Shown piece after piece: positions 18,128 through 26,745 of a stretch of DNA of 61,535 nt (position 1 is the stretch's first letter; every line of letters starts with the position of its first letter). The stretch comes from an uncultured Oscillospiraceae bacterium (lineage in GTDB: Bacteria; Bacillota; Clostridia; Oscillospirales; Acutalibacteraceae). The notes beneath the pieces were generated by a model. The model made no database searches. It saw only the letters and a program-made list of their open reading frames with translations, and was not told the DNA's origin. The DNA is taken from positions 1 to 61,535 of the forward strand of contig UQOE01000011.1 of the NCBI GenBank assembly GCA_900542575.1, read 5' to 3'. Position numbers and translations under genes: made by a program.

Positions 18128-18834
18128 CCGCATTTCGAAAATCCGGTGCGGCACTGGCGGCGCTTCTGATTGTGCTGCTCCTTGCCGTTCCCGTGCTCGC
18201 CTATGCGCCCAACAGCAGCGGCGCCGTCTATATTCCCGAGGGTGCCGCGTCACTCTCGGCCGGCGCCATTGACCGAAGCCCTTCGAGTCTTCGAAACGTG
18301 CGTACCGTCTATGTCCCCTCTACGGTTACCTACATTGCTCCCGGTACCTTTGTCGGTTTTCCGAATCTGCGCAGTGTCGTCATCCGCAATGACCGCGGAA
18401 AGGTCCAGGTGGCGGCCGGTGCCGTGTCCGGTTCCGTCAGTATCGTCTACAGCGGCGCCCCGGAGCGGGAGACCGCTGCCGTTTCGGAACATTCGCAGAC
18501 CGGCGGCGTTTCACGGCCGGTCTCGTTTTCACGCACGCGTGCATGGCGCAGAGGGACTGCGGTGCGCAGCACAACGGCCGTAACGAGTACCACAGCCGTA
18601 CCGGCCACAGCGGCGGCGCAGCAGCACGTCATTCCGCCGAAAGAGGATTTGCAGCCGCTGATCCCTCCCACGGAGGACCAGGGAAGCGACCTCCACGCCC
18701 GCCCCGACGGCGACGCGGTCAACCGCGCCAACCCCGGCGGCTCCCGCGGAATGACCATTTTCTCCTATGTCCTGGCAGGAGCCGCGGTTGTCACCGCCGG
18801 CATCCTGTGCTGGCTGAAGTATGGAAAAAAATAA
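18124..18834 (+). CDS. Small surface protein with signal peptide, LRR-like segment and C-terminal membrane helix
   Basis: About 236 residues if it starts at the GTG overlapping the ispE stop. An N-terminal signal sequence (FRKSGAALAALLIVLLLAVP, cleavage near AYA) is followed by one leucine-rich repeat-like block, VRTVYVPSTVTYIAPGTF, of the BspA type. Then comes a low-complexity Ala/Thr/Ser/Pro linker and a final helix, FSYVLAGAAVVTAGILCWLK, with a positive tail. That layout fits a cell-surface anchored protein. The longer reading back to 18040 lies inside ispE and is unlikely. Function unknown. Confidence 0.7.
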   Translation: MTAFRKSGAALAALLIVLLLAVPVLAYAPNSSGAVYIPEGAASLSAGAIDRSPSSLRNVRTVYVPSTVTYIAPGTFVGFPNLRSVVIRNDRGKVQVAAGAVSGSVSIVYSGAPERETAAVSEHSQTGGVSRPVSFSRTRAWRRGTAVRSTTAVTSTTAVPATAAAQQHVIPPKEDLQPLIPPTEDQGSDLHARPDGDAVNRANPGGSRGMTIFSYVLAGAAVVTAGILCWLKYGKK

Positions 18835-18843
18835 TCATGACGG

Positions 18844-18866
18844 GGCCCGCAGACTGCGGGCCTTTT
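18844..18866 (+). terminator. Terminator after the ispE operon
   Basis: GGCCCGC pairs with GCGGGCC across a 5-base loop and is followed by TTTT. Confidence 0.85.
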
Positions 18867-18920
18867 GCTGTCTGCTATTCATATAGCTTTATTCTATGGC
18901 CAGCCAATGCATTTCAATAG

Positions 18921-18949
18921 TTGTGATACCAGATGCCCCGCTGTAAAAT
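18921..18949 (+). promoter_or_regulatory. Promoter of the metF-metH operon
   Basis: TTGTGA and TAAAAT are 17 bases apart, with TG directly before the -10. The leader is only about 30 nt, which leaves no room for a SAM or cobalamin riboswitch. Confidence 0.6.
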
Positions 18950-18984
18950 GAATTAAATTATTAATAAATAAGGGAAGGGTACCC

Positions 18985-19863
18985 ATGAAAATTCGAGAAT
19001 TATTTGACCCAGACAGCACAAATCATGTCGACCGCACCGTGTATTCCTTTGAGGTGTTTCCGCCGAAGCGGACGATGCCCATTGAATCGGTGTATGGGAA
19101 GCTGGAGGACATCTGCGGTCTGAAGCCGGATTTCATCAGTGTGACGTACGGCGCCGGCGGAACCGGGGCAGACAACGGAACTGTGCAGATTGCCTCGCGC
19201 ATTAAGAACGTCTACGGCATTGAGTCGGCGGCGCATCTGACCTGCGTACGGAATAACAGAGATGATGTTGACGCAACGGTCCAGGTGCTGCGGGAGAACC
19301 ATATTGAAAACATTCTGGCACTGCGGGGCGACCGGGTCCCGGACGAGGAGCCGAAGACCGACTTCGCCCACGCCTCCGACCTGACGAGATATCTGACGCA
19401 GAACACGGAGTTCGACATTGCAGGGGCATGCTATCCGGAATCCCATCCGGAGTCGGGGAGTGCGGTGGAGGACATCCGCCATCTGAAGGAGAAAGTCGAT
19501 GCCGGCTGCACGCACCTCATCTCCCAGCTCTTTTTCGACAACGAGATGTTCTATTCGTTCCGGGAGCGGGCGGAGCTCGCGGGCATCAACGTGCCCATTG
19601 AGGCGGGCATTATGCCTGTCACGAATGTGAAGCAGATTACACGTATGGTTACGCTGTGCGGCGCCAGCCTTCCGCCGAAATTTGCCCGCGTCATGACCAA
19701 GTACGCCGACAAGCCGGATTCGCTGCGGGAAGCCGGCATTGCGTATGCCATTGACCAGATTATCGACCTGATTGCCGCCGGCGTGGACGGCATCCATCTC
19801 TATACCATGAATAATCCGTATATTGCGAAGAAGATCAGCGACGCGGTTGTGCCGCTGCTGTAA
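18985..19863 (+). CDS. metF: Methylenetetrahydrofolate reductase
   Basis: A 292-residue flavin TIM-barrel enzyme reducing 5,10-methylene-THF to 5-methyl-THF. Characteristic motifs are YSFEVFPPK at the start, ISVTYGAGGTGADN near residue 52, LALRGDRVPDEEP near 110 and AGIMPVTNVKQI near 208. GGGAAGGG lies before the ATG. It is followed within 11 bases by a methionine-synthase activation protein and metH, so the operon both makes 5-methyl-THF and uses it for methionine. Confidence 0.96.
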   Translation: MKIRELFDPDSTNHVDRTVYSFEVFPPKRTMPIESVYGKLEDICGLKPDFISVTYGAGGTGADNGTVQIASRIKNVYGIESAAHLTCVRNNRDDVDATVQVLRENHIENILALRGDRVPDEEPKTDFAHASDLTRYLTQNTEFDIAGACYPESHPESGSAVEDIRHLKEKVDAGCTHLISQLFFDNEMFYSFRERAELAGINVPIEAGIMPVTNVKQITRMVTLCGASLPPKFARVMTKYADKPDSLREAGIAYAIDQIIDLIAAGVDGIHLYTMNNPYIAKKISDAVVPLL

Positions 19864-19874
19864 GGGGGAAGAAT

Positions 19875-20525
19875 ATGCTGACGCTGGGACCGCTGAATCG
19901 CGCGGAAGCGGTGCGCTACCTCGGCGACGCCAAGGTGGAGATGAACGATGAAATGGCGCACCTGCTGGATGTCTGCGAGGAAAAAATTCTGCGTACCGCC
20001 CAGCCGCGGTATCTGACCAAGGTCATCGACCTGCCCTGTCCCGAACTCATGCAGGGCCGGGATATCCGGATGCACCTGAAAGGCTGCCGTCAGGCGGCGC
20101 TGGTCTGCTGTACCCTTGGAGGCGGCATTGACCGGCTGCTGCGCACGGCGCAGGTCACGGACATGTCCCAGGCGGTCGTTCTGGATGTCCTGGCCTCCGT
20201 GGCCGTGGAGCAGGTCGGGCACCAGGTGGACGATATCCTCGCCGCGAAATACCCGGACCAGTATTTCACATTTCGATTCAGCCCCGGATACGGCGACTTC
20301 CCCATTCAAATGCAGTCCTTCTTCCTGGAACAGCTGAATGCGCCGAAGCGCATCGGCCTGACCACGAACCGGCAGTTCCTGCTGACGCCCACGAAATCCA
20401 TTACGGCGGTGGCGGGAATGTCGGACGAACCCGTTTCCCGGCGGCACCGGGGATGTGCCTCCTGCAATCTGCGGAGCGAATGCGAATATCGAAAGGTAGG
20501 AAAACACTGTGGAGACGACGTTTAA
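19875..20525 (+). CDS. Stand-alone methionine synthase activation domain protein
   Basis: A 216-residue protein corresponding to the reactivation domain that in E. coli is the C-terminal part of MetH. The conserved RFSPGYGDFP (about residues 134-143) is the SAM-binding signature region. A C-terminal cysteine cluster, CASCNLRSEC...C, is extra and resembles an iron-sulfur or metal site. GGGGGAAG precedes the ATG. Its end overlaps the metH start by 17 bases. It probably supports reductive methylation of the cobalamin in the neighbouring MetH, which lacks this domain. Confidence 0.85.
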   Translation: MLTLGPLNRAEAVRYLGDAKVEMNDEMAHLLDVCEEKILRTAQPRYLTKVIDLPCPELMQGRDIRMHLKGCRQAALVCCTLGGGIDRLLRTAQVTDMSQAVVLDVLASVAVEQVGHQVDDILAAKYPDQYFTFRFSPGYGDFPIQMQSFFLEQLNAPKRIGLTTNRQFLLTPTKSITAVAGMSDEPVSRRHRGCASCNLRSECEYRKVGKHCGDDV

Positions 20526-22944
20526 ACGCCTGCTCGAGGGCGATGATTTTGTCTTTCTGGACGGCGCCATGGGCACGATGATCCAGAAGAGCGGGGCGAA
20601 ATACAATCACGTTCCGGAGGAACTGAACATTTCGAATCCGGAGCTCCTCACGTCCATTGCAAAGGTGTATTCAGATGCCGGGGCGCAGATCGTCTACGCC
20701 AACACCTTCGGCGCCAACGCCTACAAGCTGGAGGACACCGGGCTTGATGTCCGGACCGTGGTCACGGCCGCTGTCGCCAATGCCAGAAAAGGCGTCGCAG
20801 GAACCGACACGCTTGTGGCACTGGATATCGGTCCCATCGGCCAGCTGCTGGAGCCGGCGGGCGCGCTCGCGTTTGAGGACGCCTACAACTACTTCAAAGA
20901 GATGGTCCTCGCCGGAAAGGACGCGGACGTCGCGGTCATTGAGACCATGACAGATCTGTACGAGGCCAAGGCCGCTCTGCTGGCGGTCAAAGAGAACAGC
21001 GACCTGCCGGTCCTCGTCACCCTGACCTACGAGGAGAGCGGCCGCACGTTCGCCGGCGTCTCGGCGGAGGCCGCGGCGCTGACGCTCTCCGGCCTCGGGG
21101 CGGACGCCATCGGCGTCAACTGTTCCCTGGGACCGGATCAGCTGGGCGGGGTCGTCGCCCAGCTCGCCGCCGCCACAGACAAACCGCTGGTCGTCAAACC
21201 CAATGCCGGTCTGCCGGACCCGAACTCCGGCGACTACTCCATCGGCCCGGAGACCTTTGCGGAAGATCTGGAAAAGCTGATCCCGCTGGGTGCCCGCATT
21301 GTGGGCGGATGCTGCGGCACGACGCCGGACTACATCCGCGCCATCCGGAAGCACTTTGCCGGAAAAAAGCCCGTGGAGCGGAAAAAGCCGCAGGGCACTG
21401 CGGTCTGCAGCCCGAGTACCGTGGTGCACATTGACGGCCCGCGGATCATCGGCGAGCGGATCAATCCCACCGGCAAGAAGGTGTTCCAGCAGGCGCTCCG
21501 GGACAACGACATGGACTACATCCTGAAACAGGCCCTCTCCCAGGTGGAGGCCGGCGCCGAGATCCTCGACGTCAACGTGGGCCTGCCGGGCATTGACGAG
21601 CGCCAGCGTATGGTGGCCGTCATCCAGGCTATTCAGGGCGTGTGCGACGCCCCGCTGCAGATCGACTCCACGAAGCCGGACGTTCTGGAGGCGGCCCTCC
21701 GCGCCTACAACGGCCGCCCCATCGTCAACTCGGTCAACGGCGAGGAGAAGAGCCTGTCCACGGTGCTGCCGCTGGTCAAAAAATACGGCGCCGCCGTCAT
21801 CGGCCTCACGCTCGATGAGGACGGCATCCCGAAAACGGCCGAGAAACGCTTTGAAATTGCGAAACGCATTGTGGAACGCGCGGAGGCCATCGGCATTGCG
21901 CGGGAAGACGTCTACATCGACTGCCTGACGCTGACGGTCTCCTCGGAGCAGGCTGCCTGCCGCGCCACGCTGGATGCCGTGAAACGGGTCACCCAGGAGC
22001 TCGGCTGCCGCACCGCCCTCGGCGTCTCCAACATCTCCTTCGGCCTGCCGAACCGGCCGCAGGTCAACAGTACGTTCCTGACCATGGCCATGGAGAACGG
22101 CCTGACGCTGCCCATCATCAACCCGAATCTGGAGAACATGACCGGAGCCGTCCGGGCCTTCCGGGTCCTGAACGGCATCGACCAAAATGCGCTGGCCTAT
22201 ATTGATGCGTACAAAGATTACGTCCCTGTGAAGCAGCAGGCCGCCTCTTCGGGGAAAAAGAGTCCATCGAGCGGGGGGAGAGGCGCCTCCTCCACGGGCG
22301 ATCCGGTGTTTGACGCCGTCTGCCGCGGCCTCCAGACCGAAGGGGCCAATGCGGTCCGGGAAGCGCTGGAAACGGAAGACCCGATGGACATCGTGAACAA
22401 CAAGCTGATTCCGGCTCTCGACAAGGTCGGCGACGACTTTGAGAGCCACAAGCTGTTCCTGCCGCAGCTGATCCAGAGCGCCAACGCGGCGCAGGCCTGC
22501 TTCGCCGTCATCAAGGAGCATCTGGCCAAGCAGGGCGGGGAGAGCGTCAGCAAGGGCAAGGTGATCCTGGCCACGGTCCAGGGAGATATCCACGACATCG
22601 GCAAGAACATTGTCAAGGTGCTGCTGGACAACTACGGCTACACCGTCATTGATCTCGGCCGGGATGTGGACCCCGCCCTCATCGTGCAGACCGCCATTGA
22701 GCAGGACGTCCGCGCAGTCGGCCTGTCCGCTCTGATGACCACGACGCTCGGCAGCATGGAAAAGACCACCCGCATGCTGCGGGAGGCCCCGGAGCTGCAG
22801 AACCCCGACGGCAGCAGCAAAGTCGCCGTCATGGTCGGCGGTGCCGTCGTCACCCGGGACTACGCCGATTCCATCGGCGCCGACTACTACTGCGTCGATG
22901 CCAAGGCAACCGTGGACGCCTGCCGCGAGATCTTCGGAAGCTGA
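20509..22944 (+). CDS. metH: Cobalamin-dependent methionine synthase, short form
   Basis: An 811-residue enzyme that transfers the methyl group of 5-methyl-THF to homocysteine through cobalamin. The N-terminal homocysteine domain carries the zinc cysteines in GVNCSLGP and GGCCGTTPD (near residue 265). The pterin domain starts IIGERINPTG near 314. The cap plus B12 domain (about 600-811) has DIHDIGKN near 693, whose His is the lower cobalt ligand. The activation domain present in long MetH is absent and encoded just upstream. Start GTG with AGGTAGG before it. Confidence 0.95.
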   Translation: METTFKRLLEGDDFVFLDGAMGTMIQKSGAKYNHVPEELNISNPELLTSIAKVYSDAGAQIVYANTFGANAYKLEDTGLDVRTVVTAAVANARKGVAGTDTLVALDIGPIGQLLEPAGALAFEDAYNYFKEMVLAGKDADVAVIETMTDLYEAKAALLAVKENSDLPVLVTLTYEESGRTFAGVSAEAAALTLSGLGADAIGVNCSLGPDQLGGVVAQLAAATDKPLVVKPNAGLPDPNSGDYSIGPETFAEDLEKLIPLGARIVGGCCGTTPDYIRAIRKHFAGKKPVERKKPQGTAVCSPSTVVHIDGPRIIGERINPTGKKVFQQALRDNDMDYILKQALSQVEAGAEILDVNVGLPGIDERQRMVAVIQAIQGVCDAPLQIDSTKPDVLEAALRAYNGRPIVNSVNGEEKSLSTVLPLVKKYGAAVIGLTLDEDGIPKTAEKRFEIAKRIVERAEAIGIAREDVYIDCLTLTVSSEQAACRATLDAVKRVTQELGCRTALGVSNISFGLPNRPQVNSTFLTMAMENGLTLPIINPNLENMTGAVRAFRVLNGIDQNALAYIDAYKDYVPVKQQAASSGKKSPSSGGRGASSTGDPVFDAVCRGLQTEGANAVREALETEDPMDIVNNKLIPALDKVGDDFESHKLFLPQLIQSANAAQACFAVIKEHLAKQGGESVSKGKVILATVQGDIHDIGKNIVKVLLDNYGYTVIDLGRDVDPALIVQTAIEQDVRAVGLSALMTTTLGSMEKTTRMLREAPELQNPDGSSKVAVMVGGAVVTRDYADSIGADYYCVDAKATVDACREIFGS

Positions 22945-22960
22945 ATGGATTCAAAACAGG

Positions 22961-23000
22961 AACCGCCGTATCCGCAACATGTGGGTACGGCGGTTTTATT
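22961..23000 (+). terminator. Terminator after metH
   Basis: AACCGCCGTATCC pairs with GGGTACGGCGGTT (one mismatch) ahead of a T-rich tract that also contains the next -35. Confidence 0.85.
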
Positions 23001-23027
23001 GACCCTTCTATGATTTAAACTTATAAT
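22999..23027 (+). promoter_or_regulatory. Promoter for the ClC channel gene
   Basis: TTGACC and TATAAT are 17 bases apart. The -35 overlaps the T tract of the metH terminator. Confidence 0.75.
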
Positions 23028-23067
23028 ATAAATTAGATTTTTGTGTGTTTTAGAAGGAGAGAAAAGC

Positions 23068-24351
23068 ATGAACTCCATTTGGAAATCATTGGGGCGACAG
23101 GCCAGAAAGACCGGCGACCACCTCGTCATCTTTCTCAAGTGGCTCGGTCTTGCCCTTCTGATGGGCGGCCTTCTGGGCGTACTCGCCGCCGGCTTCTACT
23201 TCTGTCTGGACTGGGCGACCGGCTTCCGGGTGGAACACAGCAGCATTGTCTGGTTCCTGCCCCTCGGCGGTCTTGTCATTGCGCTTCTCTACCGCATTTT
23301 TGATCGCTCGGACGGGCCCGCCTCCGTGAAGGGCACCAATATGGCGCTGGCTGCCGTCAACTCGGACGAGGACATCCCGGGCCGCACGGCACCGCTCATC
23401 TTTATAACGACGGTCATTTCGCACCTGTTCGGCGCCTCTGTCGGCCGCGAAGGAGCTGCGCTTCAGATGGGTGCAAGCATCGGCTCCTCTCTGGCCAAGC
23501 TCTTCAAGTTCTCGGAGAACGACAAGAAAATTATGATCATGACCGGCATGAGCGCCGTGTTTGCCGGTATTTTCGGCACACCGCTGGCGTCGGCCATCTT
23601 CAGCATGGAGGTCATCTCCGTCGGCGTTATGTACTACGCTGCACTGGTGCCGTGTGTTGTCGCCGCATTTACCTCCTGGTATGTGGCCAAACTGCTGGGC
23701 GTTCACTATATGCAGTTTAAGCTGTCCAATTTCCCGGCCTTTACGCCCCTGAACTTCGGAAAGGCGGCGCTGCTGGGTATCCTCTGTGCGGTCCTCAGCA
23801 TCCTGATCTGCCTTATCCTTCTCTACACCGAGAAGTTCTTCCAGAATATCTTTAACAATGTCTATATCCGTATTTTCGTCTCCGGCACGCTTATCTCGCT
23901 GCTGACGCTGGCAGTGGGTTCGCAGGAGTACAACGGCCTCGGCACCGGCGCCATTCTGGCGGCGGTCTCCGGAACCACGGTATGGTACGCTTTCCTGCTG
24001 AAGCTGCTGTTTACGGCCATTTCTCTGGCCGGCGGCTACCGCGGCGGCGAAATCATCCCGTCCCTGTTTATCGGTGCGACGTTCGGCTGTCTGTGCGCCG
24101 GCATGCTGCACATGCCGCCCGGCGTATGCGCCGCACTCGCCATGGTCGCCGTGTTCTGCGGCGTCACGAACTCCCCCATTGCATCGTTCATTATGGGCAT
24201 GGAACTCTTCGGGGGCCAGGGCATCTGGCTGTTTGCCATTGTCATCGCTATCAGCTATATGCTCTCCGACTACTACGGACTGTACAAGAGCCAGCTCATC
24301 ATCTACTCCAAGTACCGCTCTGCGTACATCCGCCGGAAGACGACACACTAA
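23068..24351 (+). CDS. ClC-family chloride channel or H+/Cl- antiporter
   Basis: A 427-residue polytopic membrane protein. The selectivity and gating motif GREGAA is visible near residue 128, where the Glu corresponds to the external gate of ClC exchangers, followed by GIFGTPLASAIFSME. The usual GSGIP motif of the first half is replaced by a divergent stretch around ASVKGTNM. About 10-11 hydrophobic segments are present. AAGGAGAG precedes the chosen ATG; the upstream GTG at 23041 lacks a ribosome site. Transported ion (chloride or fluoride) cannot be decided. Confidence 0.88.
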   Translation: MNSIWKSLGRQARKTGDHLVIFLKWLGLALLMGGLLGVLAAGFYFCLDWATGFRVEHSSIVWFLPLGGLVIALLYRIFDRSDGPASVKGTNMALAAVNSDEDIPGRTAPLIFITTVISHLFGASVGREGAALQMGASIGSSLAKLFKFSENDKKIMIMTGMSAVFAGIFGTPLASAIFSMEVISVGVMYYAALVPCVVAAFTSWYVAKLLGVHYMQFKLSNFPAFTPLNFGKAALLGILCAVLSILICLILLYTEKFFQNIFNNVYIRIFVSGTLISLLTLAVGSQEYNGLGTGAILAAVSGTTVWYAFLLKLLFTAISLAGGYRGGEIIPSLFIGATFGCLCAGMLHMPPGVCAALAMVAVFCGVTNSPIASFIMGMELFGGQGIWLFAIVIAISYMLSDYYGLYKSQLIIYSKYRSAYIRRKTTH

Positions 24352-24370
24352 TCATGAAAGGATGACTTTT

Positions 24371-24976
24371 ATGTCAGACAATAAATACTATATAACCATC
24401 GGCAGACAGCACGGCTGCGGCGGCCGCATTGTCGGAGCCGACCTCGCCAGGCGGCTGGGCATTGCCTACTATGACCGCGCCAGCATCACAGATATGATCT
24501 CCGAGGACTGCGGCCTGACCCCGGAGGCGGTCAACAGCCTTATGGAGCGCCGTACTTCGAGCCTTTTGTACGAGATGGCCACGCTCGGCCAGACCAATCC
24601 GCTGGAAGAACAGGTCTTTATCTCCAAGACCCGCATCGTCAACCAGCTGGCGGATAAGAGCTCCTTCGTCATCGTCGGCGTCTGCGGCGACTACATTCTG
24701 CGGGAACGCGAGCACATCCTGAAAGTATTTCTGTACGGTGAACCGAAAAAGCGCATCGACCGCATTGTCAACGTCTACCACGACACCGACTATATGAGCG
24801 AACAGCAGCTGAAAGGGCAGGACCGCAGCCGCGCCGACTACTACCGGTTTTTCACGTCCTACAAATGGGGGAACCGCAACAACTACGATATCCTGCTGAA
24901 CACCGACATTGGGCTGGACAACGTTACTGACATGCTCGAACTCATTGCAAAGAAACGGTTTGGAGGTCTGTCCTGA
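24371..24976 (+). CDS. Cytidylate kinase-like family protein
   Basis: A 201-residue protein of the cytidylate-kinase-like P-loop family (PF13189). The start YYITIGRQHGCGGR contains the modified P-loop, and RIDRIVNVYHDTD near residue 137 resembles the LID region. Canonical Cmk proteins differ, and this family often sits next to transporters or CBS-domain proteins; here it follows the ClC gene by 19 bases. AAAGGA lies before the ATG. The nucleotide substrate is unproven. Confidence 0.82.
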   Translation: MSDNKYYITIGRQHGCGGRIVGADLARRLGIAYYDRASITDMISEDCGLTPEAVNSLMERRTSSLLYEMATLGQTNPLEEQVFISKTRIVNQLADKSSFVIVGVCGDYILREREHILKVFLYGEPKKRIDRIVNVYHDTDYMSEQQLKGQDRSRADYYRFFTSYKWGNRNNYDILLNTDIGLDNVTDMLELIAKKRFGGLS

Positions 24977-24977
24977 A

Positions 24978-26366
24978 TTGAATTCTGAAAGGAACCAGAA
25001 AGGGGCAGCGGTTACCGCTGCCCCTTCTGAAAACAAAATGGGCACAATGCCGCTGAATCGGCTTCTGCTCACCACCTCGCTCCCCATGGTCATCTCTATG
25101 CTGGTCCAGGCGCTGTACAATATCGTCGACAGTCTGTTTGTCGCACGAATCGACGAGCAGGCCCTGACGGCCCTGTCCTACGCCTTCTCCATGCAGAACC
25201 TGATGATTGCCATTGCCTCGGGCACCGGCGTCGGCGTCACGGCGCTGCTGTCCAAAAGCCTGGGCGAGAAAAACTTTAAACAGGCGAGCCGCACAGCCAA
25301 CAACACCATTGTGCTCTACGCCATAACCTATGTGGTTTTCCTTCTGCTGGGCCTGTTCACATCCCACTGGTTCTTTGCCGTGCAGACGGACGACCCGCGC
25401 ATCATCGCCTACGGCACCGAATACATGCGCATTATCCTGGTGTACTCGTTCGGGCTATGTTTTCAGTTTTGCTTTGAGCGGCTGCTGCTGGCCACCGGCC
25501 GGACCATTTACCCGATGATCACCCAGACCACCGGCGCCGTCATCAACATTATTCTGGACCCTATCTTTATCTTCGGCTACATCGGCGCTCCGAAAATGGG
25601 CGTCCGCGGTGCGGCCCTGGCCACCGTTATCGGTCAGATTATCGCCGCCATCCTGGCGTTCTTCTTCAACATGACCAAGAACCACGATGTCCATTTCCAC
25701 TGGCGCGATATGAAGCTCAACGGCTACATCGTCGGGCGCATCTACGCGGTCGGCGTGCCGTCCATCATCATGGCGTCCATCTCATCCGTCATGGTCATCG
25801 GCATGAACCAGATTCTGCGCCGCTTCTCCGAGACCGCCGTCGCCGTCTTCGGCGTCTACTTCAAGCTCCAGAGCTTTGTCTTCATGCCGGTCTTCGGCAT
25901 GAACAACGGCATGGTCCCCATTATTGCCTACAACTACGGCGCCCGCCGCAAGCAGCGCATCTACGGTACCATGAAGCTGTCCGTCCTGTACTGCGTCGCC
26001 ATCATGGTTGTTGGTCTCATTCTGTTTGAGACAATTCCGACACCTCTGCTCCGCCTGTTTGATGCCTCCGCCACAATGCTGGCCATCGGCATCCCTGCGC
26101 TGCGCATCATCGCCATCCACTTTCCGCTCGCCGGATTCGACATCATCATGAGCTCCACCTTCCAGGCCCTCGGCAACGGCGTCTACAGCCTCATTGTCTC
26201 CCTGGCCCGTCAGCTCTTTGTTCTGGTGCCGGTTGCTTATCTGCTTTCCCTGGCCGGCAATATCAACGCGGTCTGGTTCGCCTTCCCCATCGCCGAGCTG
26301 GCGTCCATGACCTGCTGTATCCTGTTCTTCCGGAGGATCCAGAAGACGAAACTGAATTTTGATTAA
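24978..26366 (+). CDS. MATE family multidrug efflux transporter
   Basis: About 462 residues with twelve hydrophobic segments, of the NorM/DinF-like MATE class that exports cations with Na+ or H+. The typical entry NKMGTMPLNRLLLTTSLPM is followed by QALYNIVDSLFVARID. The start is uncertain: TTG 24978 has GGAGG 11 bases upstream, while ATG 25038, directly before MGTMP, has no visible ribosome site. A long palindrome lies between the two candidates. The stop of the preceding gene is adjacent. Confidence 0.88.
   Translation: MNSERNQKGAAVTAAPSENKMGTMPLNRLLLTTSLPMVISMLVQALYNIVDSLFVARIDEQALTALSYAFSMQNLMIAIASGTGVGVTALLSKSLGEKNFKQASRTANNTIVLYAITYVVFLLLGLFTSHWFFAVQTDDPRIIAYGTEYMRIILVYSFGLCFQFCFERLLLATGRTIYPMITQTTGAVINIILDPIFIFGYIGAPKMGVRGAALATVIGQIIAAILAFFFNMTKNHDVHFHWRDMKLNGYIVGRIYAVGVPSIIMASISSVMVIGMNQILRRFSETAVAVFGVYFKLQSFVFMPVFGMNNGMVPIIAYNYGARRKQRIYGTMKLSVLYCVAIMVVGLILFETIPTPLLRLFDASATMLAIGIPALRIIAIHFPLAGFDIIMSSTFQALGNGVYSLIVSLARQLFVLVPVAYLLSLAGNINAVWFAFPIAELASMTCCILFFRRIQKTKLNFD
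25001..25027 (+). other. 27-bp near-perfect palindrome at the MATE gene start
   Basis: Two 13-base arms (25001-25012 region with 25015-25027) surround a single central base, and a weak TTCTGAAAAC tail follows. It can act as a terminator for the ClC-kinase unit or as an attenuator for MATE. If the TTG start is used, the hairpin is translated. Confidence 0.7.
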
Positions 26367-26377
26367 GATTATATATA

Positions 26378-26420
26378 GGCTCCTGAGTGCGAAAAGTTTC
26401 GTACCTGGGAGCCCTTTTTT
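26378..26420 (+). terminator. Terminator after the MATE gene
   Basis: GGCTCC pairs with GGAGCC, and an inner GTGCGAAA/TTTCGTAC helix extends it. Six T follow. Confidence 0.88.
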
Positions 26421-26448
26421 GCAGCGTCTGCGGCTAGGTTTGGCTGTT

Positions 26449-26725
26449 CTGTTTGACAAGGAGGCGCTTTTTGAGGGCTTTGGTCAAACAGGCAGTGATT
26501 TTTTGACAGGATCCTTCTTATTGCGAGTTATGTCAAAGAAATCCAGCGAAAAATTGTGGCCTTTTGGACTCAAACGGCCTGTATTTCTGGCTTTGTCAAT
26601 AGATAAGAAACAGTGTTCGAGCAAGTGTAAGATATTTGTTTGACATAATTCTTAGAATTCAGTAGTTATGTCAAAAAAACAGGCCCCCATTGACAAAGAG
26701 GCCCGATTTGGCAGGTTTTGTCAAA
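26449..26725. repeat. Cluster of TTTGACA/TGTCAAA inverted repeats
   Basis: At least four hairpins occur here: CTGTTTGAC (26449) with GTCAAACAG (26483), TTTGACA (26502) with TGTCAAA (26531), TTTGACATAA (26639) with TTATGTCAAA (26666), and TTGACAAA (26690) with TTTTGTCAAA (26716). Arm spacing is about 17-25 bases. The same design recurs at 45.1-45.5 and 54.6 kb. No coding potential is evident. Confidence 0.75.
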
Positions 26726-26745
26726 TGGATTCCTGGCCAGCCGCT

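Noticed and set aside
18925..18984. Riboswitch upstream of metF
   Set aside because: The leader after the promoter is only about 30 nt, too short for SAM or cobalamin aptamers, and no conserved box is seen.
24074..24370. Longer start for the cytidylate-kinase-like gene
   Set aside because: The extension overlaps the ClC gene in another frame and is Arg/Ser/Pro-rich shadow sequence; ATG 24371 has a clear ribosome site.
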